64,000 nucleotides of DNA from Burkholderia sp. OK233 (GCF_900230185.1 NZ_OCSR01000001.1:3906001-3970000), one strand, 5' to 3'; shown: positions 25,734 through 34,662, numbered from the stretch's first letter. The notes: generated by a model from the sequence alone, not told the origin. Translations and numbers: made by a program.

Positions 25734-26297
25734 TCAGAACAGGCTGCGGCGATCCGGATCGTGCAACGGGTCAGGTGTTTTTTGCGTGAGCCGCACAATG
25801 CCCTGATCGTCGAAATAAAAGCTGTACATCATGTACCAGACGTTGTCTTCCAGATAGCGATAGGTCCAGACCTCGCGCTTCATCAACGGGAAATATGACG
25901 TTTCGACTGGGCGGCCGAAGTTCACCAGCACGTCGCTCTTTGTCCACTTGCCGATTTCCGCCCGGTAGAACTCGTTGGGCTGAAGCACTTGACGCACGGT
26001 GACGATCTTGCCGGATGCGTCGATGTCGGCGGCGGTGGTGGTTTCGCCCATGGGCTGAGTTGGCCACATCAGCCGCTTACCGCCGTTGGGCAGGTCGTAG
26101 CTTTCACGCGGCGCGCCAAGGCGGGCGACGATGGTCGATTCGTCCGCGCCTTGTTGATATTGCTGCCATGGCTGCACGCAGCCAGCGAGCGTAACCGTGA
26201 GCGCGAGCGCGCTCAGGCAGACGAGCGCGGCGCGGCGCAGGCGTGCTGCGGGTGGCGCTTCGATCGAGGCCGCCGTGGATGGGTGGCGGTTGAACAT
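25734..26297 (-). CDS. Outer-membrane-type lipoprotein with duplicated BamE/SmpA-like motif
   Basis: A 187-residue protein with a lipobox LAGC at residues 37-40, after a basic stretch and hydrophobic core, so Cys40 is the lipidation site. Two segments look alike: YQQGADESTIVARLGAPRES in the first half and EIGKWTKSDVLVNFGRPVET in the second, each followed by a Trp/Tyr-rich strand. This G..(x)..V...(F/L)G.P pattern is that of BamE/SmpA folds, so I infer a tandem BamE-like lipoprotein; its partner is unknown. ATG 26297 has a perfect GGAGGAA site. The promoter region is shared with the divergent binding-protein gene. Confidence 0.78.
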   Translation of the reverse strand: MFNRHPSTAASIEAPPAARLRRAALVCLSALALTVTLAGCVQPWQQYQQGADESTIVARLGAPRESYDLPNGGKRLMWPTQPMGETTTAADIDASGKIVTVRQVLQPNEFYRAEIGKWTKSDVLVNFGRPVETSYFPLMKREVWTYRYLEDNVWYMMYSFYFDDQGIVRLTQKTPDPLHDPDRRSLF

Positions 26298-26481
26298 GAA
26301 TTCCTCCGATGGCATTTGTGTAGCGGTTTTTATCATCGAGATGCAATATTTTGACACGGGCGGCAGCAAAAGATTTGCGCTTCGTACAAGCCCTCGCTGT
26401 AATTACGATAACGGCTTCGCCGGCTTGCTTATTCCATCTGGAACGCCCTATGATCCGCGCTTCGACGAATCCGGCGGGGCA

Positions 26482-27804
26482 ATGATGATGGCGAAGTGGC
26501 AACGGGCGGCAGCAGCGGCAGTCGTGGCGCTGGCAGCGATTTCGATGGCCGCGGCGGCGCTCGCCGCGGGAGAAACGGTGCCGGGTCCGGCAAGCAAGCC
26601 GGTCAATAAGCCGGCGGGTACACCGATCCAGTTGGCGCTGATCGAAGGCATGTCCGGCCCATTCGCGAATGCGGGCGCGGCGGTGGAGCGCAATCTGCGC
26701 TTCGGCGTCGAACAGGTGAATGCAGAAGGCGGCGTGCAGCTCGCCGACGGCGCGCATCCGCTCGAACTGGTCGTGCTCGACAGCAAGGGCAGCGCAGAGG
26801 AGGCGCTCGTGCAACTGCGCGCGGCCGCTGACCGCCATATCGGCTACATCATGCAGGGCAACAGCTCGGCGGTCGCCGCGGCGCTGATCGGCGCGATCGA
26901 CAAGCAGAACAGCCGCGAGCCGGGCAACCGCGAACTGTTCCTCAATTATTCCGCCGACGATCCCGCCCTGACCAACGCCAATTGCAGTTTCTGGCACTTC
27001 CGTTTCGATGCGCACGCGGGCATGCGCATGGATGCGCTGGCCGATGTGATCCAGCGCGACAAAGCGGTGAAGAAGGTCTATCTGCTGAACCAGGACTACA
27101 GCTTCGGCCACGACGTCAGCAGCCTCGCGCGTTCGACGTTGGCGACAAAGCGCCCGGATATTGCGGTGGTCGGCGACGAATTTCATCCGATCGGCCGCGT
27201 GAAGGACTTTGCGCCTTACATCGCGAAGATCCGCGCGAGCGGCGCGGACGCGGTGATCACCGGCAACTGGGGCAACGACCTGACGCTTCTGGTCAAGGCG
27301 GCGCGGGAGCAGGGCCTGGACACCCGGTTTTACACCTTCTACGGCAACAGCCTCGGGGCGCCTGCCGCGTTGGGTGACGCCGGCGTCAAACACGTGATCG
27401 CGGTGGCCGACTGGCACCCGAATGCCGGCGGCGCGGCTTCAGACGGCTGGTACGCGGCGTTTCGCGCCCGTTTTCCGGCTGCCCAGGATGACTACCCGGT
27501 GCTGCGCATGCCGCTGATGATCGAAACCCTCGCCGCGGCGATGAACCGCGCCGGCAGTGCCGACCCGACTGCCGTCGCCCGGGCGCTGGAGGGCATCAGG
27601 TTCGACAACGGTTTCCACGCTTCGTGGATGCGCGCCGACGACCATCAGCTGATCCAGCCCCTTTACGTGATGGAAATGGACAAGGCCGGTACGCCGGGCG
27701 TCAAGTTCGACAACGAAGGTTCAGGCTACGGTTTCCGCACGGTGCTGGCTTTGCCGTCTGAGCGGACTGTGCCGTCGACCGTATGCAAGATGAAACGGCC
27801 GTAA
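26482..27804 (+). CDS. LivJ-like ABC transporter substrate-binding protein
   Basis: A 440-residue periplasmic binding protein. The N-terminal signal peptide (MMMAKWQRAAAAAVVALAAIS, cut near residue 29 at ALA) leads to PIQLALIEGMSGPFANAG, the opening of Peripla_BP_6 (branched-chain amino acid/amide type). Further marks are IMQGNSSAVAAALIGAID and YSFGHDVS. No permease or ATPase genes are adjacent, so it is an orphan or part of a dispersed system. There are three ATGs in a row (26482, 26485, 26488); I chose the first. Ligand is not predictable; homologues bind amino acids, amides, or aromatic acids. Confidence 0.85.
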   Translation: MMMAKWQRAAAAAVVALAAISMAAAALAAGETVPGPASKPVNKPAGTPIQLALIEGMSGPFANAGAAVERNLRFGVEQVNAEGGVQLADGAHPLELVVLDSKGSAEEALVQLRAAADRHIGYIMQGNSSAVAAALIGAIDKQNSREPGNRELFLNYSADDPALTNANCSFWHFRFDAHAGMRMDALADVIQRDKAVKKVYLLNQDYSFGHDVSSLARSTLATKRPDIAVVGDEFHPIGRVKDFAPYIAKIRASGADAVITGNWGNDLTLLVKAAREQGLDTRFYTFYGNSLGAPAALGDAGVKHVIAVADWHPNAGGAASDGWYAAFRARFPAAQDDYPVLRMPLMIETLAAAMNRAGSADPTAVARALEGIRFDNGFHASWMRADDHQLIQPLYVMEMDKAGTPGVKFDNEGSGYGFRTVLALPSERTVPSTVCKMKRP

Positions 27805-27999
27805 AACGGCCCCTGAACAAACCCCGGGCCGGCAACGATCCCGCCCGGCACAGCAGGGTTCGCGGCCGGATTGGGCTGTGCTACAATACGCGTCCCGTTG
27901 TGAGGCATGGCTGTAAGCGATTGCAAATGTGCGCGCACGGGTAACCCACGGCACGGCCTTTCTTCCGTGACCGCCTGTCTAGTTCTCAAGGAAATCGAC

Positions 28000-28272
28000 A
28001 TGTCCGCAGTTGAAACAAGCAAGAAGTCCGAAGTCGTTGCGCAATTCGCACGCGCAGCTAACGACACCGGCTCCCCCGAAGTTCAGGTCGCGCTGCTCAC
28101 GACCCGCATCAACGAACTGACCGTTCACTTCAAGGCACACACGAAGGATCACCACAGCCGCCGCGGTCTGCTGCGCATGGTGAGCCGCCGTCGTAAGCTG
28201 CTCGACTACCTGAAGGGTAAGGACGCGGATCGTTACCGCGCACTGATCGAGAAGCTGGGTCTGCGTAAGTAA
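28000..28272 (+). CDS. rpsO: 30S ribosomal protein S15
   Basis: A 90-residue S15, full length, beginning MSAVETSKKSEVV and holding the rRNA-binding TGSPEVQVALLTTRINELT and HHSRRGLLRMVSRRRKLLDYLK motifs. It binds 16S rRNA helices 20-22 in the central domain of the 30S subunit. A TACAAT -10 sits at 27882-27887 with a weak -35; the leader up to the start is about 110 bases, room for S15 autoregulation. pnp follows downstream, the common rpsO-pnp order. Confidence 0.98.
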   Translation: MSAVETSKKSEVVAQFARAANDTGSPEVQVALLTTRINELTVHFKAHTKDHHSRRGLLRMVSRRRKLLDYLKGKDADRYRALIEKLGLRK

Positions 28273-28611
28273 TCGGCCAGTCGTTCAGCAAGATGCCTGT
28301 GTCAGTTCCACTGATACAGGCATTTTGTTTTTGCACGGTGCGCTTCATGTGATGCGCACTGCCTGCCGGTCGCGGTAGCGTGACGATTCATGCGGCGGCT
28401 AGCAGGAAAGCGGCAGTAAAAAAAGCAGCAAAAAAGCAGAAATACGGCCGGGCTTCAGGGCAGAGCTTTGTGTCATTCCAGCGGTTCGCGCACGTACATA
28501 ACGTAGGGCGTGGTTCTCTGGAATGGCATAACACTACTCTTCCCCTGTGGCGCCGGTCCTGGCGTTGCCGCGCCGCTTCTGGTCCGCGCGGCATAACGAA
28601 GAGGAAAAGCA
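28273..28611 (+). other. rpsO-pnp intergenic leader
   Basis: The 339 bases hold the rpsO terminator (28293-28332) and the pnp leader. In E. coli this leader is cut by RNase III for pnp autocontrol; here a GC-rich stem near 28551-28591 (GCCGG...GCGCGGC) could play that part. An 82-codon lysine-rich open frame at 28380-28628 overlaps the pnp start and is not accepted as a gene. Confidence 0.5.
28293..28332 (+). terminator. Terminator after rpsO
   Basis: ATGCCTGTGTCAG pairs with CTGATACAGGCAT around a five-base loop, then TTTTGTTTTT. It likely is partly read through into pnp. Confidence 0.8.
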
Positions 28612-30759
28612 ATGACTATGTTCAATAAGATCGTCAAAGAATTTCAGTGGGGCCAACATAAGGTTCGCCTCGAAACGGGCGAAGTCGCTCGTCAGGCAAG
28701 TGGCGCGGTGATCGTCGACATCGAAGACACCGTTGTGCTGGCTACCGTGGTGGGCGCCAAGACCGCCAAGCCGGGCCAGGACTTCTTCCCGCTGACTGTC
28801 GATTACCTCGAAAAGACCTATGCTGCAGGCAAGATTCCCGGTGGCTTCTTCCGCCGTGAAGGCCGCCCGTCGGAAGGCGAAACGCTGACCTCGCGCCTCA
28901 TCGACCGCCCGCTGCGTCCGCTGTTCCCGGAAGGCTTCTACAACGAAGTCCAGGTCGTGATCCACGTCCTGTCGCTGAACCCCGAAATTCCCGCTGACAT
29001 CCCCGCGCTGATCGGCGCGTCGGCGGCGCTCGCTATTTCCGGTCTGCCGTTCAACGGCCCGGTCGGCGCAGCACGCGTGGCCTACATCAACAACGAATAC
29101 GTGTTGAACCCGACGCGTCCGCAGATGAAGGAATCGGCACTCGACCTGATCGTCGCCGGTACGGAACGCGCGGTGCTGATGGTGGAATCGGAAGCACAAC
29201 AACTGACCGAAGAAGTGATGCTCGGCGCAGTGGTGTTCGGCCACGAACAAATGCAGGTCGCGATCGACGTGATCCACGAGCTGGTTCGCGAAGGTGGCAA
29301 GCCGGAATGGGATTGGAAGCCGGCTGCCAAGAATGAGCCGCTGATCGCACGCGTGTCGGATCTGGCGCAAGCCGATCTGCTCGCCGCTTATCAGATCCGC
29401 GACAAGCAGGCTCGTTCGGCCAAGCTGAAGGAAGTCTACGCAGCGACGTCGGCCAGGCTGGAAGAAGAAGCAGCGGCAGCCGGCACGGTTGCTGCGGACA
29501 AGGCTAGCGTCGGCAACGTGCTGTTCGACATCGAAGCGAAGATCGTCCGTACGCAGATCCTGAACGGCGAGCCGCGTATCGACGGCCGCGACACGCGCAC
29601 GGTGCGCCCGATCGAAATCCGTACCGGCGTCCTGCCGCGTACGCACGGTTCGGCACTGTTTACGCGTGGCGAAACGCAGGCCATGGTGGTCGCAACGCTG
29701 GGTACCAAGGGCGACGAGCAGAACATCGACGCGCTCGAAGGCGAGTACCGCGAACGCTTCATGCTCCACTACAACATGCCTCCGTTCGCGACCGGCGAAA
29801 CGGGCCGCGTCGGTTCGCCGAAGCGCCGTGAAATCGGTCACGGCCGTCTGGCCAAGCGCGCGCTGGCTGCGTGCCTGCCGAGCGCCGACGAATTCGGCTA
29901 CTCGATCCGCGTCGTGTCGGAAATCACCGAATCGAACGGTTCGTCGTCGATGGCTTCGGTGTGCGGCGGCTGCCTCGCACTGATGGACGCCGGCGTGCCG
30001 ATGAAGGCGCACGTCGCCGGCATCGCCATGGGCCTGATCCTGGAAGGCAACAAGTTTGCCGTGCTGACCGATATCCTCGGCGACGAAGATCACCTCGGCG
30101 ACATGGACTTCAAGGTGGCGGGTACCGAGCAAGGCGTGACCGCGCTGCAGATGGACATCAAGATCCAGGGCATCACCAAGGAAATCATGCAGGTTGCCCT
30201 CGCGCAAGCGAAGGAAGGCCGTATGCACATCCTCGGCAAGATGACCTCGGCGGTGTCGGGCGCGAACACGGTGCTGTCGGATTACGCGCCGCGCATGATC
30301 ACCATCAAGATCAATCCGGAAAAGATCCGCGACGTGATCGGCAAGGGTGGTTCGGTGATCCGCGCGCTGACCGAAGAAACCGGCACGACGATCGATATTT
30401 CGGATGACGGCGTCGTCACCATCGCCAGCACCAGCAGCGAAGGGATGGCCGAAGCGAAGAAGCGTATCGAAAACATCACGCTGGAAGTCGAAGTGGGTCA
30501 GGTCTACGAAGGCACGGTGCTCAAGCTGCTGGACTTCGGCGCGATCGTGAACATCCTGCCGGGCAAGGACGGTCTCCTGCACATCTCCGAAATCGCCAAC
30601 GAGCGTATCAAGGACATCAACGACTATCTCAAAGACGGTCAGCAGGTGAAGGTCAAGGTCATCCAGACGGACGAAAAGGGCCGCGTGCGTTTGTCGGCCA
30701 AGGCGTTGCTGAACGACGCCCCAAACGGCGCGCCGCAAGGCGAACCGACGCCGCAGTAA
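28612..30759 (+). CDS. pnp: Polynucleotide phosphorylase
   Basis: A 715-residue PNPase. It degrades RNA 3'-5' with phosphate, alone or in the degradosome. Two RNase PH cores (about 10-220 and 310-540), with GRPSEGETLTSRLIDRP and SRFMLHYNMPPFATGETGR-like segments (the second reads ERFMLHYNMPPFATGE), then a KH domain with VIGKGGSVIR (about 567-576) and an S1 domain GTVLKLLDFGAIVNILPGK. ATG 28612 follows GAGGAAAAG; ATG 28618 is an alternative. Terminated at 30776-30809. Confidence 0.97.
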   Translation: MTMFNKIVKEFQWGQHKVRLETGEVARQASGAVIVDIEDTVVLATVVGAKTAKPGQDFFPLTVDYLEKTYAAGKIPGGFFRREGRPSEGETLTSRLIDRPLRPLFPEGFYNEVQVVIHVLSLNPEIPADIPALIGASAALAISGLPFNGPVGAARVAYINNEYVLNPTRPQMKESALDLIVAGTERAVLMVESEAQQLTEEVMLGAVVFGHEQMQVAIDVIHELVREGGKPEWDWKPAAKNEPLIARVSDLAQADLLAAYQIRDKQARSAKLKEVYAATSARLEEEAAAAGTVAADKASVGNVLFDIEAKIVRTQILNGEPRIDGRDTRTVRPIEIRTGVLPRTHGSALFTRGETQAMVVATLGTKGDEQNIDALEGEYRERFMLHYNMPPFATGETGRVGSPKRREIGHGRLAKRALAACLPSADEFGYSIRVVSEITESNGSSSMASVCGGCLALMDAGVPMKAHVAGIAMGLILEGNKFAVLTDILGDEDHLGDMDFKVAGTEQGVTALQMDIKIQGITKEIMQVALAQAKEGRMHILGKMTSAVSGANTVLSDYAPRMITIKINPEKIRDVIGKGGSVIRALTEETGTTIDISDDGVVTIASTSSEGMAEAKKRIENITLEVEVGQVYEGTVLKLLDFGAIVNILPGKDGLLHISEIANERIKDINDYLKDGQQVKVKVIQTDEKGRVRLSAKALLNDAPNGAPQGEPTPQ

Positions 30760-30775
30760 TGCGGTAGCAGGGCAG

Positions 30776-30809
30776 CGGCCGGCAGCGCGAATGCGCGCCG
30801 GCCGTTTTT
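30776..30809 (+). terminator. Terminator after pnp
   Basis: CGGCCGGC and GCCGGCCG form the outer stem, GCGC/GCGC the inner stem with a GAAT loop; TTTTT follows. Confidence 0.85.
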
Positions 30810-30840
30810 CATGAAGGGTGCAGGGTGGATTGCGTTGCAA

Positions 30841-30920
30841 ACAGGCACAAACAGGCACAAGCAGGCACAAGCAGGCACAAGCAGGCGCAAGCAGGCACAG
30901 GCAGATGCAGGCAGGTGCAA
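30841..30920. repeat. 10-bp tandem repeat, eight units
   Basis: The unit is (A/G)CAGGCACAA, repeated in exact register of 10 bases. The first four units are near perfect (ACAGGCACAA twice, GCAGGCACAA twice), then GCAGGCGCAA, GCAGGCACAG, GCAGATGCAG and GCAGGTGCAA. It lies between the pnp terminator and the oxidoreductase gene start (31030), in what should be promoter territory. Ten bases is close to one helical turn, so all units face one side of the DNA. Confidence 0.9.
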
Positions 30921-31029
30921 ACCGATATAAGCGGGTACTCTGTTTGCATGAAGCGCTTCGTCGCGGTTCAGGCGATTTTCGCCAATTCGTGTCAGTAGGC
31001 AACGCAATCCAATCTTGGAGTTGACGCAG

Positions 31030-32046
31030 ATGAAAGCGATCGAAATCACCGAATTTGGCGCACCGGAAGTCCTCAAGCTGGCGGAGCGGCCCACGCCGCA
31101 GCCGAAAGCGGGCGAGGTGCTGATCAAGGTGGCGGCATCAGGCATCAACCGTCCGGACGTGTTCCAGCGCAAGGGTGGCTATGCGCCGCCTCCGGGTGCG
31201 TCGGATCTGCCGGGGCTGGAAGTGGCGGGTGAGATCGTCGGCGGCACCATCGACGAGAAGAACAATCCGTTCGGTCTGAAAATCGGCGATCGCGTGTGCG
31301 CATTGCTTGCGGGCGGTGGCTATGCTGAATATGCGACCGCACCGCTGTTGCAGTGCTTGCCGGTGCCCGCTGGCTTGTCGGATGTCGAGGCGGCTTCGCT
31401 GCCGGAAACGTTTTTCACGGTGTGGAGCAATGTGTTCGACCGTGCGCAGCTCGGCAAAGGCGAGGGCGCCCCGAACGAGACGCTGCTGGTGCAGGGCGGC
31501 TCGAGCGGCATTGGCGTGACGGCGATCCAGATCGCACACGCCTTGGGTTTTCGCGTGTTCGCCACGGCCGGGTCGGACGAAAAGTGCCGCGCCTGCGAAG
31601 CGCTCGGCGCCGAACGGGCGATCAACTACAAGACCGAGGATTTCGTCGAAGTTATCAAGTCGCTGACGAATGATCGTGGCGTCGACGTCATCCTCGACAT
31701 GGTCGCGGGCAGCTATGTGCCGCGCGAGCTGACCGCGCTGGCCGATGGCGGCCGTATCGTGCTGATCGCCTTGCTGGGCGGCGCGAAGGCCGAGCTGAAT
31801 CTGAACGAAGTGCTGCGCCGACGTCTGACGGTGACGGGTTCGACGTTGCGCCCCCGGCCGATCGAGTTCAAGGCGAAGATCGCCGCGCAATTGAAAGAGC
31901 GCGTGTGGCCGCACCTCGAAGATGGCCGCATCAAGCCGGTGGTGCACCGTGTGTTTCCGGCAGCGCAAGCCGCTGAAGCGCACGCGCTGATGGAAAGCAG
32001 CACGCACGTCGGCAAGATTGTGCTGACTTGGGGTCAGGACGCTTGA
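31030..32046 (+). CDS. NAD(P)H-quinone oxidoreductase (PIG3/Qor type, MDR superfamily)
   Basis: A 338-residue medium-chain dehydrogenase without zinc ligands. The N-terminus MKAIEITEFGAPEVLKL and GINRPDVFQRKGGYAPPPG match the PIG3-type quinone oxidoreductases; the NADPH-binding motif GGSSGIGVTAIQIAHALG follows in the middle, and INYKTEDF after it. It reduces quinones with NADPH, limiting oxidative harm. ATG 31030 with TTGGAG upstream is used rather than the upstream TTG at 31015. Its promoter is not obvious because the tandem repeat lies there. Confidence 0.9.
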   Translation: MKAIEITEFGAPEVLKLAERPTPQPKAGEVLIKVAASGINRPDVFQRKGGYAPPPGASDLPGLEVAGEIVGGTIDEKNNPFGLKIGDRVCALLAGGGYAEYATAPLLQCLPVPAGLSDVEAASLPETFFTVWSNVFDRAQLGKGEGAPNETLLVQGGSSGIGVTAIQIAHALGFRVFATAGSDEKCRACEALGAERAINYKTEDFVEVIKSLTNDRGVDVILDMVAGSYVPRELTALADGGRIVLIALLGGAKAELNLNEVLRRRLTVTGSTLRPRPIEFKAKIAAQLKERVWPHLEDGRIKPVVHRVFPAAQAAEAHALMESSTHVGKIVLTWGQDA

Positions 32047-32056
32047 CACGGTCGGT

Positions 32057-32085
32057 TTGACCCGATCCACCCCACGCAGTAAAAT
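32057..32085 (+). promoter_or_regulatory. Sigma-70 promoter of tpiA-secG
   Basis: TTGACC (32057-32062) and TAAAAT (32080-32085) with a 17-base spacer; 5 of 6 matches in each box. It begins 11 bases after the oxidoreductase stop. Confidence 0.7.
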
Positions 32086-32172
32086 TGCGCGTTTTGCGCA
32101 CGCCGCATGAATCCGAAAGGCGGGCTGTAAGCGCAAACCAAGTCCGCCGCCAATACACGAGACGACGAGACG

Positions 32173-32952
32173 ATGTCGAAACAACGAGCCAAGCTGGTAG
32201 TCGGTAACTGGAAGATGCACGGGCGCCTCGCCGAGAACGCAACGCTGTTACAGGCCGTGGCGCAAGGCACAGGAGAATTGCCTGCTGATGTGCGCGTCGG
32301 TGTCTGTGTGCCGTGCCCTTATCTTGCGCAGACTCAATCGTTGCTGGAAGGCAGCAAGGTCGTATGGGGCGTGCAGGATGTCTCCGCGTTCACGCATGGC
32401 GCCTATACCGGCGAAGTGGCGGCGCAAATGGTGGTGGATTTCGGCGCCACGCTTGCGATCGTCGGGCACTCGGAGCGCCGTGCTTACCATCGCGAAAGCG
32501 CGGAGTTGGTTGCGGTGAAGACGCAGCGTGCACTGGACGCGGGTTTGACCCCGATCGTGTGTGTCGGCGAAACGCTTGAAGAGCGTGAGGCTGGTTCGAC
32601 GGAGCAGGTGGTTGGCGCGCAGCTGGATGAAGTGCTGGCGAAGCTCCCGGTGGCGGATGCGGCACGTATCGTTGTCGCGTATGAACCGGTCTGGGCGATC
32701 GGCACCGGCAAGAGCGCAACGTCGGATCAGGCGCAGGCCGTTCACGCGTTCCTGCGTTCACGTCTGGCGGCAAAGGGCGCGGCCGTGGCGGATGTGCCGG
32801 TGTTGTACGGCGGTAGTGTGAAGCCGGAGAACGCGGAAGAATTGTTCCGCCAGCCGGATATCGACGGTGGCCTGATCGGCGGCGCGTCGTTGAAAGACCA
32901 GGATTTCCTGGCGATCTGCAAAGCGGCGGCTGCGACGAGCGTCGCCGGTTAA
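32173..32952 (+). CDS. tpiA: Triose-phosphate isomerase
   Basis: A 259-residue TIM-barrel interconverting dihydroxyacetone phosphate and glyceraldehyde 3-phosphate. All marks are present: NWKMHG with catalytic Lys14, the GHSERR loop with catalytic His, the general base Glu in AYEPVWAIGTGKSAT, and the phosphate-binding YGGSV and GGASL. ATG 32173 begins MSKQRAKLVVG. secG follows 82 bases downstream, as in many betaproteobacteria. Confidence 0.98.
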   Translation: MSKQRAKLVVGNWKMHGRLAENATLLQAVAQGTGELPADVRVGVCVPCPYLAQTQSLLEGSKVVWGVQDVSAFTHGAYTGEVAAQMVVDFGATLAIVGHSERRAYHRESAELVAVKTQRALDAGLTPIVCVGETLEEREAGSTEQVVGAQLDEVLAKLPVADAARIVVAYEPVWAIGTGKSATSDQAQAVHAFLRSRLAAKGAAVADVPVLYGGSVKPENAEELFRQPDIDGGLIGGASLKDQDFLAICKAAAATSVAG

Positions 32953-33034
32953 GCAGGGCGCCTCGGCGAGGATGACCCAATCCCGCGCGGCACACTTTGT
33001 GTGGCGCGGTTAAATAAAGACTCAGGTGAGTGTG

Positions 33035-33400
33035 ATGCTGTATTTGAAAACATTGATTATCGTCGTTCAGCTGTTGTCGGCACTCGGGGTCATCGGCCTT
33101 GTCTTGCTGCAACACGGCAAAGGTGCCGATATGGGCGCTGCTTTCGGTAGCGGCGCATCGGGCAGCCTGTTCGGCGCGACCGGTTCGGCAAACTTTTTGT
33201 CGCGTACCACGGCCGTGCTCGCAGCCGTGTTTTTTGTAACGACATTGACGCTCACGTACCTCGGCGCGTATCGTGCGAAACCGTCCGCAGGCTTGCTGGG
33301 CGCGGCTGTGACCGCGCCGGTCGCGGCTCCCGCGGCTGGCGGCTCGGCAGTATTGCCGGCGTCGGCTGCGTCCGTCCCGGCTACGGATGTGCCGAAATAA
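33035..33400 (+). CDS. secG: Protein-export membrane protein SecG
   Basis: A 121-residue subunit of the SecYEG translocon. Two hydrophobic segments (LKTLIIVVQLLSALGVIGLV and AVLAAVFFVTTLTLTYLG) flank the conserved LLQHGKGADMGAAFGSG and SLFGATGSANFLSRTTA. An Ala-rich C-terminal tail of about 35 residues is longer than in E. coli. ATG 33035 follows an AGGTGAG site; GTG 33026 is a poorer alternative. It is downstream of tpiA and upstream of tRNA-Leu, a common order in this group. Confidence 0.95.
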   Translation: MLYLKTLIIVVQLLSALGVIGLVLLQHGKGADMGAAFGSGASGSLFGATGSANFLSRTTAVLAAVFFVTTLTLTYLGAYRAKPSAGLLGAAVTAPVAAPAAGGSAVLPASAASVPATDVPK

Positions 33401-33427
33401 ATTTTTCGTTCAAAGTGCTTTTGTGCG

Positions 33428-33456
33428 TTGAACAAACTGTTTAGACCAGTTACAAT
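33428..33456 (+). promoter_or_regulatory. Promoter of tRNA-Leu
   Basis: TTGAAC (33428-33433) and TACAAT (33451-33456), spacer 17 bases. It precedes the mature tRNA by about 57 bases. Confidence 0.7.
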
Positions 33457-33513
33457 CTAAGTCTTGAAGCGATTCGCGGGTTTTATAAGTTGTTTTCCCG
33501 GATTGCAGTTAGT

Positions 33514-33598
33514 GCCGACGTGGTGAAATTGGTAGACACGCTATCTTGAGGGGGTAGTGGCGAAAGCTGTGCGAGTTCGAGTCTCGCCGTCGGCACCA
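33514..33598 (+). tRNA. leuU: tRNA-Leu (anticodon GAG)
   Basis: An 85-base class II tRNA with CCA encoded. Acceptor arms GCCGACG (33514-33520) and CGTCGGC (33588-33594), D-arm with TGGTGAAATTGGTAGACAC, anticodon loop TTGAGGG giving GAG, a short variable arm, T-arm GCGAGTTCGAGTCTCGC. It reads CUC/CUU codons. It has its own promoter and terminator. Confidence 0.97.
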
Positions 33599-33608
33599 AA
33601 TGTTATCT

Positions 33609-33645
33609 AAATGCCAGCCGCTTGCTTCGCTTCGGCTGGCATTTT
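33609..33645 (+). terminator. Terminator of tRNA-Leu
   Basis: AAATGCCAGCCG and CGGCTGGCATTTT around a twelve-base loop. It separates the tRNA from nuoA. Confidence 0.8.
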
Positions 33646-33759
33646 CACTTCTGACGCGCGGCTTGCGTTGGGCTTGCGGCATGCACGTTGCCGAAGTGAT
33701 TTCGCGTCAGGAGTGCTATGCTCTTGGCGGCATTCAGAACCAACCGATAGAGGATAGTC

Positions 33760-34119
33760 TTGAACCTCGCAGCCTATTTCCCCGTCTTGTTGTTCCTCAT
33801 TGTGGGCACCGGTTTAGGCGTAGCACTGGTCAGCATTGGCAAGATCCTCGGTCCCAACAAGCCCGATACCGAGAAAAACGCACCATACGAGTGCGGCTTC
33901 GAAGCATTCGAAGATGCGCGCATGAAGTTTGATGTGCGTTACTACCTCGTCGCCATTCTCTTCATCATTTTCGACCTTGAGACCGCGTTTCTGTTCCCGT
34001 GGGGTGTGGCCCTGCGCGACATCGGCTGGCCTGGCTTCATGGCGATGATGATTTTCCTGCTCGAATTCCTGTTGGGCTTTGCCTATATCTGGAAGAAGGG
34101 CGGCCTCGACTGGGAATGA
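33760..34119 (+). CDS. nuoA: NADH-quinone oxidoreductase subunit A
   Basis: A 119-residue subunit of the membrane arm of complex I, with three membrane segments and the conserved loop NAPYECGFEAFEDARMKFDVRYY (cut here to its key part: YECGFEA and KFDVRYY). It starts with TTG 33760, behind AGAGGA; no ATG is available nearby. It heads the fourteen-gene nuo operon. An extended -10 (TGCTATGCT at 33714-33722) lies 38 bases upstream without a clear -35, so the operon promoter is only tentative. Confidence 0.97.
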   Translation: MNLAAYFPVLLFLIVGTGLGVALVSIGKILGPNKPDTEKNAPYECGFEAFEDARMKFDVRYYLVAILFIIFDLETAFLFPWGVALRDIGWPGFMAMMIFLLEFLLGFAYIWKKGGLDWE

Positions 34120-34182
34120 TGGATTAATCGCCGGTTTGCGTGGGTGGCCAAGGCTTGCCGCCCCGTCTGGAGTGGAAAGCAA

Positions 34183-34662
34183 ATGAGTATCGAAGGGGTC
34201 TTGAAGGAAGGGTTTGTCACCACTACGGCAGACAAACTGATCAACTGGACGCGCACCGGCTCGTTGTGGCCGATGACGTTCGGTCTCGCGTGCTGCGCGG
34301 TCGAGATGATGCATGCGGGCGCTGCCCGCTATGACCTTGACCGTTTCGGCGTGGTGTTTCGCCCGAGTCCGCGTCAGTCGGACGTGATGATCGTCGCCGG
34401 CACGCTGTGCAACAAGATGGCGCCGGCTCTGCGCAAGGTCTACGACCAGATGGCTGAGCCGCGCTGGGTGATTTCGATGGGCTCGTGCGCGAACGGCGGC
34501 GGCTACTACCACTATTCCTATTCGGTAGTGCGCGGTTGCGATCGGATCGTGCCGGTCGACGTCTACGTGCCGGGTTGCCCGCCTACTGCGGAAGCGCTGG
34601 TGTATGGCGTGATCCAGTTGCAGGCCAAGATCCGTCGCACCAACACAATCGCCCGTCAATAA
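34183..34662 (+). CDS. nuoB: NADH-quinone oxidoreductase subunit B
   Basis: A 159-residue PSST-type subunit that carries cluster N2, the last iron-sulfur centre before quinone. The four cysteines are seen in [11 protein letters not shown] (adjacent Cys pair), [10 protein letters not shown] and [10 protein letters not shown] 34183 ([10 protein letters not shown]) is preferred over an earlier start at 34144. It follows nuoA by 63 bases. Confidence 0.97.

Noticed and set aside
28380..28628. An 82-codon lysine-rich frame just before pnp.
   Set aside because: It overlaps the pnp start and its ribosome site, lacks a Shine-Dalgarno sequence and loses its bias after 25 codons; the region is better explained as the pnp leader.
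30841..30920. CRISPR-like array.
   Set aside because: Units of 10 bases directly abut with no spacers and there are no cas genes.
28534..31002. An 822-codon open frame on the minus strand over pnp.
   Set aside because: It is the mirror of the pnp codon pattern in high-GC DNA; its protein is full of His/Arg/Asp with no motif, and pnp is certain.
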